Assembly: GCF_963678545.1 (NCBI RefSeq)
Contig: NZ_OY782870.1
Location: 1,426,001 to 1,490,000, forward strand
DNA from: an uncultured Methanomethylovorans sp.
GTDB taxonomy: Archaea > Halobacteriota > Methanosarcinia > Methanosarcinales > Methanosarcinaceae
DNA length: 64,000 bases
Direction: 5' to 3'
Shown: positions 18,534-27,259 of the stretch, one piece after another
Layout of the letters: the number at the start of each line of letters is the position of its first letter
How positions within the stretch are numbered: the stretch's first letter is position 1
Program-made: the position numbers and the translations under genes
The notes under the pieces: generated by a model
The model's input: only the letters and a program-made list of their open reading frames with translations
Told to the model about the DNA's origin: nothing
Databases searched by the model: none

Positions 18534-18562
18534 TTCGATGATGTGAAGCCTACATCATCGAA
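18534..18562. terminator. Hairpin between convergent corA and cheW
   Basis: A perfect 11-bp stem, TTCGATGATGT and ACATCATCGAA around a 7-nt loop, sits in the 125-bp gap between converging genes. A T-run precedes it on the plus strand, giving an A-run in that direction and a T-run for the minus strand transcript. Likely a two-way terminator. Confidence 0.5.
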
Positions 18563-18594
18563 CAATTGAATACCAACCATGCAAAGTGGATAAA

Positions 18595-19101
18595 TCAGCA
18601 GTAAGCTACTTTTGCTGCTGTATCTTCAATCACTACTTTTGTAATATCCAAAAGTATCAGCATCCTGTCTTCAAGCTTACCAACGCCTTTTAAGTAGTTA
18701 GCATTGATCTTACTGGAAATAAGATCAGGCACAGATTCCACTGTTGAAGATGGCAACCTCATTACTTCACTTACGGAATCTACGACCATGCCCACAACAT
18801 TATCATCAACTTCAGCTACTATTATACGTGAGCTTTCATCGTGTTCCTTTTGTTGCATACCAAACCTTGTATCAAGATTAATGACTGTTATGATCTTGCC
18901 CCTTAGGTTGATGACACCTTTTACATAATCAGGTGAATGAGGAATACGTGTGATGTCAGGTATACGAATTATTTCCTGCACTTGCATGATATCAAGTCCA
19001 AACTCTTCTTCAGCTAGCTGGAATACCACAAGTTGTAACAGTTCTTCAGAACGTGTTTCTTTTTTTAGTCCTGTTTCTTTTTTTAGTGTTAATTCTGCCA
19101 T
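18595..19101 (-). CDS. cheW: CheW-like chemotaxis coupling protein
   Basis: A single CheW domain (168 residues) shows the family stretches FQLAEEEFGLDIMQVQEI, IPHSPDYVKGVINLRGK and VGMVVDSVSEVMRLP. CheW bridges chemoreceptors to the kinase CheA under the membrane. No cheA, cheY or archaellum genes are in the window, so it is an orphan here. A direct duplication, ACTGAAAAAAGAAAC, encodes LKKETGLKKET at the N-terminus. The nearest receptor-like gene is the dCache-HAMP protein at 13572. Start ATG 19101 has a TATA-rich stretch (TATATATA) about 25-30 bp upstream. Confidence 0.92.
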   Translation of the reverse strand: MAELTLKKETGLKKETRSEELLQLVVFQLAEEEFGLDIMQVQEIIRIPDITRIPHSPDYVKGVINLRGKIITVINLDTRFGMQQKEHDESSRIIVAEVDDNVVGMVVDSVSEVMRLPSSTVESVPDLISSKINANYLKGVGKLEDRMLILLDITKVVIEDTAAKVAYC

Positions 19102-19318
19102 GAAGATACCTCGAAAGATATAAGTAATATATATATAATAATGAAATGTATATAAATATTCTTGTTAAAATCTCTCCACTCACATATAACAGTACAAAAG
19201 ACATAACATAATTTACTAACTAACACAGACGTTTTCATCCAGTAGTGCTAAAAAGGAAAAAGAAATAAAAATAGCACAGTTAACTGAAAGTTAATTTAGT
19301 TATTATATTTTAAGGATA

Positions 19319-20935
19319 TTAAAGTAGCTTAATTTCAAAACCTACAACAGGCTGCCCCAATCCAAAGTTGACTAGCACCTGAGGGTAAAGCTCACCCATG
19401 GTACCCACTTTACTTCCGTTAACCAGAATATCGGCACGTCTACCAGCTATAAATGCTGGATCTTCTGATTCCACAACCTCATATGACATCTGCTTTTCTC
19501 TCATAAGAGCATCAACCAATTCCCTAACTTCAGTAAAATTGGCACCAGCTTGAATGGATACTGCAGCAAGATGCAAACCATTTTTCCCGTTAACAACCAC
19601 CTCACCTACTTCAAATATACGCTGAGGAAGTTCTCTGTGCTGGTTAAGAGACAGTATTTCCATCAGGTTCGGCAAAAGTGTTGTCCTTATCATTGTCTGG
19701 TCTTCACTGATTGGATGCATAACACAAGTGACATCACACGTCACTGGACGGCACATCCATTCAAAATGAACTTTTTCACTTGTAAGTGTAAATGGCATTA
19801 CTTCCGAATATCCAAGACCTACCATAATGTTTCTTACATGGCCACGCTCCATTGAAACCGGATGTTGAGTCCCTATTGTAGCATTCATAGGTAAAATCGG
19901 TTTTATGTTTTTGTACCCATAGGCTATGGCTATATCCTCGATAAGATCCGAATTGTCCAAGATATCTGCCCTGTAACCAGGAACCTGAACTTCCACAGTG
20001 CCATCGCCAATGACCTTTGCGCCAAACCGCATTCGTTCAAGCATTTCAGCAATCTCCCCAGGAAAAAGCTCGATGCCTGAAAGATCTAATACTTCCTCTG
20101 AAGTGAGCTTACGTATTTCCGGAGTCATATCAGGCGTCAGGTCCTCCGTACCATCGGCATTTATGATACGTACGAACTCAACCTGGCCACCTCTCTCTGC
20201 AAGAGCACTTGTAACAATGATAAGAGCTGTGTATACAGCATCACTGAGGCCCGTGACATCAATAAATAGGTCGGTAGTGCCCTCATGCACTCTTGTAAGA
20301 GTACCATTTATGATGGGGGGGAAGGAAAGTACATTACCATTTGCATCTGTGATAAGTGGATATTTCGGTAAATCCTCTACAAGATGAGCAAACTTGATTC
20401 CCTTTGGGTGCTTTTCAAGTATTTCCCGCATGGTCATAGGCTCTGTGAAGTCCAGAGGTACAAAAGAGAAGTCCGGATCTACTGCCTGGTACTTGAAAGG
20501 TGGTTTGATATGTGCCATGTCATGCACACCGATAGAAACCTTCTTACGATTACGTCCGATAGCCCAGTGAAGATCTTCCTGCAGGTCCATAAGAGATTTT
20601 ATTGATGAGGAAGTAAACTTTATACCTCTTACTACAGCACATCCTAAGACAGGTCTGACTTTATCTATGGCAGCATCTTTGTATATCTCAACATTGTAAG
20701 GCTTGACCTCGTACTCACAAAGTCCTTTTTCAATTCCAAGAAAACCACGCATGGCTCTTGCGGCACCTTCCACACTGTAAAGATCAGGGCGGCTTGGGAA
20801 AAACTCGATATCAACATGGTCATCTTCTACACGTTCGACATCCGCACCAATCATGGGAATGCGGCTGACAATTGTTTTCCTATCGGCACCTGTAAGCTTT
20901 TCAAGGTCATTATAATCTAGGGTGATCACTGGCAT
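19319..20935 (-). CDS. pheT: Phenylalanyl-tRNA synthetase beta subunit, archaeal type
   Basis: It pairs with PheS (not in window) to charge tRNA(Phe). The start is set at ATG 20935 ([16 protein letters not shown]), the conserved archaeal N-terminus, with GAGG about 10 nt upstream. The frame is open 33 codons further, but those residues show no family similarity and would overlap the upstream ubiA-like stop. Domains in order: B1 (~1-85), B3/B4 editing-like domain (~90-265, [18 protein letters not shown]), B5 (~275-350) and the class II core-like domain (~355-538, [30 protein letters not shown]). The 538-residue length fits archaea. It is 95 bp behind the prenyltransferase gene and may share its transcript. 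Confidence 0.95.
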   Translation of the reverse strand: MPVITLDYNDLEKLTGADRKTIVSRIPMIGADVERVEDDHVDIEFFPSRPDLYSVEGAARAMRGFLGIEKGLCEYEVKPYNVEIYKDAAIDKVRPVLGCAVVRGIKFTSSSIKSLMDLQEDLHWAIGRNRKKVSIGVHDMAHIKPPFKYQAVDPDFSFVPLDFTEPMTMREILEKHPKGIKFAHLVEDLPKYPLITDANGNVLSFPPIINGTLTRVHEGTTDLFIDVTGLSDAVYTALIIVTSALAERGGQVEFVRIINADGTEDLTPDMTPEIRKLTSEEVLDLSGIELFPGEIAEMLERMRFGAKVIGDGTVEVQVPGYRADILDNSDLIEDIAIAYGYKNIKPILPMNATIGTQHPVSMERGHVRNIMVGLGYSEVMPFTLTSEKVHFEWMCRPVTCDVTCVMHPISEDQTMIRTTLLPNLMEILSLNQHRELPQRIFEVGEVVVNGKNGLHLAAVSIQAGANFTEVRELVDALMREKQMSYEVVESEDPAFIAGRRADILVNGSKVGTMGELYPQVLVNFGLGQPVVGFEIKLL

Positions 20936-21030
20936 GGAATGTAGCCTCTTGTATATTGAAGGACTGAATGCTACCTGAACATGAACCATCTGAGATTTAA
21001 TATTTTTGTTCAACACATGCCAGAGATGCT

Positions 21031-21954
21031 TCACATCATAGCTGATAAAAGAATTATGAGTTTACCTAGGTTGCTGCCAAAAAATACGACACTAAACCAT
21101 ACAATAGGCTCTACTGCTGCGAGCAGATAGCAGGAATAGTTATTCATTGCACTTTTTACCTTTTTAATATAGCTGAATGCATAGAACATAACAGGTACAA
21201 AGCTGAGGGAAATTAATGGAAGAATGTGTAAGTATACTGCAAAAGTTAACAGTGCAATAGATGCAATGTTAAGGATTTTCAATAATCCAAATTCTTTATG
21301 ACTACCCATTACTACTGGAATTGTTAAAAGGCCGTTCTTCCTGTCACCTTCTACATCTCTAACGTCAAACAATATTTGTATGGCAATCATCCTGGTAAAT
21401 ACAAATCCTGCCACGATCAAAGCTGCTGCATTAATAGGAATGGAGTAGTAGAAGAAAAAGAAAAGTACAAGTAAAGCCCATACGGTGGAAACAAAAAAAT
21501 TTTTGAAAGCAATTATCTTTTTTGTGAGCTTTTTGAAGTAAGAACTGTAAAGAAGACCAAGGGCAAGCACAACAAATCCCATAATCATTGTAATGCTGTT
21601 GCTGAAGTGCATGAAAAGAACTGTGAGAACAACTAATGAACCTGCAACGATGAAATATGTCTTTTTGTTGCCTGAAAGGTAGTTTGCCCTTGCGGAATTA
21701 GTAAGTATGTCATCAGTTGCACCCTGAGTATAGTCATAAAGATAGATTGGATAGAATATTAGATAGGTTACAAGCAGAAGATCTAATCCAATCGGTAGCC
21801 CGAATAAGAGTGAACACATGGCTACCACACAGGTAGCGCCTAAAGCAAAAAGATGACCTCCAAATATGAATTCCTTCCAAATAGAAACAAGAGTTTTTTC
21901 TATATCGATACTAACATTGTTGTTATTTGGCACATACTTAAACATGGAAATCAT
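21031..21954 (-). CDS. UbiA-family polyprenyltransferase, membrane
   Basis: 307 residues with about eight or nine membrane helices. Two aspartate-rich motifs bind the Mg-prenyl diphosphate: [10 protein letters not shown] (a degenerate first motif, usually NDxxD) near residue 75 and [12 protein letters not shown] near residue 205. Archaeal members make digeranylgeranylglyceryl phosphate for lipids or attach side chains to quinone-like carriers such as methanophenazine. The substrate cannot be told from sequence. M1 or M4 could start the protein. pheT follows on the same strand. Confidence 0.85.
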   Translation of the reverse strand: MISMFKYVPNNNNVSIDIEKTLVSIWKEFIFGGHLFALGATCVVAMCSLLFGLPIGLDLLLVTYLIFYPIYLYDYTQGATDDILTNSARANYLSGNKKTYFIVAGSLVVLTVLFMHFSNSITMIMGFVVLALGLLYSSYFKKLTKKIIAFKNFFVSTVWALLVLFFFFYYSIPINAAALIVAGFVFTRMIAIQILFDVRDVEGDRKNGLLTIPVVMGSHKEFGLLKILNIASIALLTFAVYLHILPLISLSFVPVMFYAFSYIKKVKSAMNNYSCYLLAAVEPIVWFSVVFFGSNLGKLIILLSAMM

Positions 21955-22567
21955 AAATTAGACAGTGATGGACATGGTTGTAAATATTATGAACATAAAA
22001 TTATAATATATACTGAAAAATATGTGCGAGCAAATGATTTCTTGTTCAAAATACAAATTTTGTTTATAAAAAAGTGTTATTGAGAAAGTAGGCATTAGAA
22101 TAGGATTTTTCAGAAAACAATATCAATAACTGGTTACGTATAAAAAGATGCTAACCACACCTACATGCAAATTAATTCAACATGTACATGCAAATACTAA
22201 TACAGTTCTTGAAAAGTGTGGCAGATCTGCATGTTTTTAGAGAGATTTTTGATTTATAAAATAAAATACTATTTATAAAACAGTAGCAGTAGTTATACAT
22301 AGTGTTTTTACAAATTGGGTTATTGAACATATACATAAATAATATGATCTAATTATTATATTAATATTCAAAAATATGTCCACAAATATAGCACATCAAA
22401 AATTAAATAAAAAGGAATGAATTTGAAAATAACTAAGAAGAAGAAAGCTAAATGAATTTGAAAACTATAATAACTAACTTGAACAACTATAAGATAATTA
22501 AATTTGAGAAAAAGTATCAAAAAACAAATAATATACAAAAAAATGGAAATCTAAAAAGTTGTTCTTA
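21955..22567. other. Intergenic region, AT-rich, with short direct repeats
   Basis: 613 bp without a convincing gene. It holds two identical 11-mers TACATGCAAAT at 22162-22172 and 22185-22195 (23 bp apart) about 210-240 bp upstream of the prenyltransferase start, and a palindrome GCAGATCTGC at about 22220. These could be protein-binding sites, but nothing proves it. The plus-strand frame over 21853-22083 has no ribosome binding site or family likeness. Confidence 0.35.
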
Positions 22568-24541
22568 CTAATAAATAGGGAGTGTGATATGAACAGTGGT
22601 ACCTACATGTTCTTCGCTCTCGATCCATATCTGGCCTTCATGAGCATCAATAATGGTCTTACATATGTAAAGACCCAAACCCGTACCGCCGTACCTTCTG
22701 GTCATTGAACCATCAATTTGATAGAATTTTTTGAATATCTCACCCAACTTTGCCTGAGATATACCAATACCAGTATCTCGAACTTGCATGTGAAGATGAT
22801 CTGCATTCCTTTTAACATCTATGAAAAGACTTCCATCTGCTGCCGTGAATTTGATAGAGTTCTCAATTATGTGTAAAAACACCTGAGGGATATAGTCCTG
22901 GTCAGCCCTGATCAGAGGCTCACATGAAGAAACATTACATTGAATCTTAATGCGAGACTGTTTTATCTGTGAGTCCAATGAATACAACGCCTGGTCTATA
23001 AGTTCCTTGAGGCTGACAGGATCAAACTTATACTTTGCTTTGCCTGCATTCACAATGTTCAGGAAAAGCAGGGAGTCTATAAGCCTTTTAAGACGTGCTG
23101 AATTACGCACAATTGCACCCATGGCTTTTTTCTGTTTATCGTTAAGAGAACCCAATACCCCTTCATCGAGAAGTTCACTATAGCCTTTGATGCTGATAAG
23201 TGGAGTTTTGAGCTCATGACTTAAGTTTGAAAGGAATTCATCCTTCATCTTATCCATGGATTTCAGTTCTTCGTAGGCTTTTGCAAGTTCAACCTCTTTC
23301 TTCTTACGCTCAGTGATGTCTTCTCCAGAACTAATAGTACCCATAATACGGCCAATATCGTCCCTTAATACAACATCATGCCAAAGGATGAGCCTTTCTT
23401 CTCCTGCCCGTGTCTGCACATAGTTTTCCATGAACGGTGGCGGTGTTAGTTCGCCTGCAAGGATCTTTTTATAACTCTCTTTTGTGATGTTACGTACCCT
23501 ATCAGGAAGGAAAGTATCGAACCAGTTCTTACCCAGGACCTCATCTTCATTATAACCAAGAATTTCACAGGCTCTTCTGTTGACCAGCACGATATTCATA
23601 TCTGTGTTAACCACGCCTATTAGAGAACCTGCCACATCAAGATACTGATGAGCTTTGTTCCTTTCTTTAATTACAAGTTCTTCAGCCTGCTTTAGATTAG
23701 ATATATCGTAGACTATAGCCTGTATAGAAGCATGTTGTTCATATTTACAATGAGTATGATGAAGATGAATGTTGACCCATTTCACACTACCGTCTATACG
23801 TACTATGCGATAGCTATGTTCAGCTGAATATCCGGGAACCTGAATAGCTTTTTCTGCATAGCGACTGAAAGAAGAGAGGTCATCCGGATGCAATAAATGT
23901 GTCCAGTTAACTCTTCCTGAAAGAAAATCTTCACTTTCGTAACCTGTTATGCTCTGCACGGCACCTGCAATAAAACGTATATTGTAAAAGTTATCGGCCT
24001 GAAAAAAAATACCTTTGAAATTTTGCACAAAACATGTGTACTTTTCTTCCATCCTGCGAACTTGCTCATCCAAACATCTTGAATTGGAAGCATCTTCAAG
24101 GATTAGAAGTAAGTTTTCGATCCCTTCTTCTATTATCTTCAGAGGATAGACCTTCCAACAATAGGTATATTCCCCATGAACTGTGATAAGAGGACAGTTG
24201 AAATCCATGTGAGACGAAAATGATTCAGATAAAAGAGAATTACATTTTTCTTTTACATCAGCACGCATTTCCTCGGGAACAAATGCTTCAAACCAGTCTA
24301 CACCCTTGACCTCAGAATTCTTATGAGCTAAGATTGTAGATATGCTTGTACTCATATGCTTAACTCGCATATCCTTATCAAGCACGACCACCATAGCACC
24401 CATTGTTTCAAAACAAAATGCTGCAATTGAAGATGAACTGTTTTCAAGATCTTGAATTAACCTGCGTAACACATCTGGACTCAAAGATGAGTGTGCATAT
24501 TTTGCACATTGTGGGTCAAAACTTTTGTTTACTTCGATCAT
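22568..24541 (-). CDS. PAS-domain sensor histidine kinase
   Basis: About 657 residues, cytoplasmic. There are three PAS regions (~25-140, 160-285 and 290-410; PAC tags YDISNLKQAEE and GEDITERKKKE), HisKA (~430-495, NLSHELKTPLISIKGY) and HATPase_c (~540-655, ENSIKFTAADG, VRDTGIGIS, GGTGLGLYICKTIIDAHEG). The C-terminal kinase half is close to that of the gene at the left edge of the window. The ATG at 24541 (MIEVNKSF) is my choice. The frame is open to 24598, but the extra residues look untranslated. AAAGGT 16 nt upstream is a poor ribosome binding site, so the start is unsure. Confidence 0.9.
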   Translation of the reverse strand: MIEVNKSFDPQCAKYAHSSLSPDVLRRLIQDLENSSSSIAAFCFETMGAMVVVLDKDMRVKHMSTSISTILAHKNSEVKGVDWFEAFVPEEMRADVKEKCNSLLSESFSSHMDFNCPLITVHGEYTYCWKVYPLKIIEEGIENLLLILEDASNSRCLDEQVRRMEEKYTCFVQNFKGIFFQADNFYNIRFIAGAVQSITGYESEDFLSGRVNWTHLLHPDDLSSFSRYAEKAIQVPGYSAEHSYRIVRIDGSVKWVNIHLHHTHCKYEQHASIQAIVYDISNLKQAEELVIKERNKAHQYLDVAGSLIGVVNTDMNIVLVNRRACEILGYNEDEVLGKNWFDTFLPDRVRNITKESYKKILAGELTPPPFMENYVQTRAGEERLILWHDVVLRDDIGRIMGTISSGEDITERKKKEVELAKAYEELKSMDKMKDEFLSNLSHELKTPLISIKGYSELLDEGVLGSLNDKQKKAMGAIVRNSARLKRLIDSLLFLNIVNAGKAKYKFDPVSLKELIDQALYSLDSQIKQSRIKIQCNVSSCEPLIRADQDYIPQVFLHIIENSIKFTAADGSLFIDVKRNADHLHMQVRDTGIGISQAKLGEIFKKFYQIDGSMTRRYGGTGLGLYICKTIIDAHEGQIWIESEEHVGTTVHITLPIY

Positions 24542-24882
24542 GATAACAACAAAACTACCTTTGAAATGAATATAATAAACAATTAAATGTATAATCATAT
24601 CTTATATATATCTTTCTGCATAGATTTTGTCTCTGCTACTTCTTTTGATGGGATTATTCACGTGTTCTACCCCCCATTAACAAGTATGACGTTCCACAGA
24701 TACACGCAAACTAAAATTAGACTGTAGCAGTGACTCCTGATATTACCTTACATAAATGAAGTAAAACCCAATCAATTGTGCAACAATAACTTTATATAAA
24801 GATAAAGCCTCTATAAACGAATAGAATAAAAATTTATATATATTAATAGAGAACGGATATCACTTTACTAATTGGTGGAAAA
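24542..24882. promoter_or_regulatory. Divergent promoter region with palindromic TATA element
   Basis: CTTTATATAAAG at 24790-24801 is its own reverse complement, so it could serve either direction. A second TATA box, TTTATATATA at 24833-24842, lies about 45 bp before the secretion ATPase start. The rest of the 341 bp shows no gene. Confidence 0.45.
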
Positions 24883-27240
24883 ATGGCTGAGAATTCCAGT
24901 GTAAACGAAAGGGAGAAAAAAGAAAGTCTGGAAAATAAATCTGGAAATCAAGAATCTGCAGCCTTTCAGAAAGTAACTGTAAACCAAGTTGACAATGAAA
25001 CTACCAGCTTACAACAAAAAGAAATGAGTGAGTCGGGTAAGAATAACATGGACGAAAATGCAAAAAAAGAAACTGATGCAGCTGATATTTCCATCTATCG
25101 TCCGAGAGTAAAAACCCAAATCAACGAGCAACAAATATATTGCAACTTACCATTAAAAACAGAAAATACAACTAATACAAATGAAAAGTCTGAAGTTGAA
25201 AGAAGAACTGATCAAAGTGAAGCAGTATCAAAGATATTTAAAACTGGTGAAAGTGCAGAGTCGTTGCTAAAAGATATTGAAATACTGGTTCCACGCTCGT
25301 CTAAATTTGGAACTATCCACAATATTGAAGAGCAAAGAAAAGTCAAGACCGTTAGTATCGATAAGGAACATAACTCTGAACTTGGCATTCCCAATATTGA
25401 AACTAAAATGTCTCTTACAGAGCAGAATCCAGAGATATCGTACGAGACTTTGATGGTTTCACATGAAAATCCAGATGGATCTGCCTCACTTTTCACAGAG
25501 ATAAACACGGAAGAAATATCAGGAACAGAAGAAAATATAAAGGAATCAGCAACAATCATTGTAAAAGAAACAGAAAAAAGTAAACTACCTGAGGCTGATC
25601 TGAAAAGCCAGATGACAGAAAAAACTGTTACAGGCGAATGTAAGGTATCTGAAGAAAATTTGAAGAAGAAACCTGCAATCAAGGAAAAGATAAGCAGCCT
25701 ATTCCAGAAGCAAGAAGAACAAATACAGAAATACGACCCTCAGATTCATGGCCAAATATCATATTTTCATGGATTTTCAGGCTATGAAGAAGTGGAACGC
25801 TACTGGGTCAACGAACCTTATACATTCGTAGTTATCCTGTTCAATACTGAACGTAACAATCATCTATACTATATAGTAGAACCTGAATTGACCGATTTTG
25901 AAAAAGTATTCCTCACAGAGATCAAGGATCGACTAAGAGATGTACTGCTTGTGGAAAAGGTAAATGAGGAAACTGAGAAAGAAAAAATACTGGATATGAA
26001 GATAGCCTCTATAGTGAAAGATTATGCTATTGAAGTTACACCTGCAATGCTGGCAAAGATCTCCTATTATATAAAAAGGGATTTTATATGGTTTAATAAG
26101 ATCGACCCTCTTATGCACGATGATTCTATAGAAGACGTTTCAGGAAATGGACATGATGTACCTATCTTTCTGTACCATAGAAAACATACTAACATTGCAA
26201 CAAATGTGATCTTTCACGAAGATGAACTCAACTCTTTCATAATCCAGCTTGCACAGAGAAGTGGAAAACACATATCTGTGGCAGAACCCATGGTTGATGC
26301 CACCATGCCCGACGGGTCCAGGATCCAGATGACCCTAGGCACGTGCGTTACTGCTCATGGCAGTACTTTTACTATACGTAAGTTCAGCGAGGTCCCAATT
26401 ACTCCTGTAGATCTCATTAAATGGGGTACATTCTCAGCAGAATCCATGGCTTATCTATGGCTATGTATTGAAAACAATAAGAGTCTGATATATGCAGGAG
26501 GTACTGCATCAGGAAAAACATCGTCCCTTAACGCTGTATCCCTGTTCATTCCTGAGAAAGCAAAGATCATTACCCTTGAAGATACACGGGAACTTAAATT
26601 ACCTCACCCTAACTGGATACCTAGTGTGACGAGGGATTCTTTCACCGCAGACGAACGTGGAGCCGTGGATATGTACGATCTGCTAAAAGCTGCTTTAAGA
26701 CAAAGACCAGAGTACCTGCTTGTGGGTGAAGTGAGAGGAAAAGAGGCGCTTACACTGTTCCAGGCAATGTCAACAGGACACACAACATTCTCCACAATGC
26801 ATGCAGACTCCGTAGCTTCTGCAATTCATCGACTTGAGAACCCCCCAATCAGTGTGCCACGTACTATGATCCAGGCATTGGATATCATGAGCATCCAATC
26901 CCAGACTTACACCAAGGGTAAACGTGTTAGAAGAAATATCAAATTGGTAGAGATAACTGATATTGACCCAAATACCAGAAATATTCGCACTAACGATATT
27001 TTTGTATGGGATTCTGAAAGGGACCTGTTCATAAGGACAGGAGAATCTAAAGCGCTCATGGAAATCAAATTACGTAGAGGCTGGACAAGTTTAAAAGTAG
27101 ACCAGGAACTGCGTAATAGAAAAAGAATATTGGAGTACATGGTGAAAAATAACTACACAGATTTTAAGACGATCTCTGACACCATCAATGCATACCAGTC
27201 TGCACCTGAAAAGCTCCTGAAGAAACTGAACCTCGAATAG
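24883..27240 (+). CDS. Type II/IV secretion-system ATPase (GspE/TadA/ArlI family) with long acidic N-terminal extension
   Basis: This hexameric cytoplasmic ATPase powers pilus, archaellum or secretion assembly. Residues ~280-490 hold the N-terminal domain (ISYFHGFSGYEEVERYWV). The motor follows with Walker A GGTASGKT (539-546), an Asp box ITLEDTRELKLPH, a Walker B-type YLLVGEVRGKEA (~611-622) and His box GHTTFSTMHADS. The first ~270 residues are low complexity, rich in E, K, S, T and N, and unlike typical family members; they are probably disordered. GGTGG precedes the ATG. The TadC-like membrane protein follows after 19 bp, the usual pairing. Confidence 0.92.
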   Translation: MAENSSVNEREKKESLENKSGNQESAAFQKVTVNQVDNETTSLQQKEMSESGKNNMDENAKKETDAADISIYRPRVKTQINEQQIYCNLPLKTENTTNTNEKSEVERRTDQSEAVSKIFKTGESAESLLKDIEILVPRSSKFGTIHNIEEQRKVKTVSIDKEHNSELGIPNIETKMSLTEQNPEISYETLMVSHENPDGSASLFTEINTEEISGTEENIKESATIIVKETEKSKLPEADLKSQMTEKTVTGECKVSEENLKKKPAIKEKISSLFQKQEEQIQKYDPQIHGQISYFHGFSGYEEVERYWVNEPYTFVVILFNTERNNHLYYIVEPELTDFEKVFLTEIKDRLRDVLLVEKVNEETEKEKILDMKIASIVKDYAIEVTPAMLAKISYYIKRDFIWFNKIDPLMHDDSIEDVSGNGHDVPIFLYHRKHTNIATNVIFHEDELNSFIIQLAQRSGKHISVAEPMVDATMPDGSRIQMTLGTCVTAHGSTFTIRKFSEVPITPVDLIKWGTFSAESMAYLWLCIENNKSLIYAGGTASGKTSSLNAVSLFIPEKAKIITLEDTRELKLPHPNWIPSVTRDSFTADERGAVDMYDLLKAALRQRPEYLLVGEVRGKEALTLFQAMSTGHTTFSTMHADSVASAIHRLENPPISVPRTMIQALDIMSIQSQTYTKGKRVRRNIKLVEITDIDPNTRNIRTNDIFVWDSERDLFIRTGESKALMEIKLRRGWTSLKVDQELRNRKRILEYMVKNNYTDFKTISDTINAYQSAPEKLLKKLNLE

Positions 27241-27259
27241 ATATACAGCAGGTCGCATC

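Noticed and set aside
20936..21034. 33-codon N-terminal extension of pheT
   Set aside because: The archaeal family begins at MPVITLDY; the extension lies in the gap after the prenyltransferase gene and resembles no PheT sequence.
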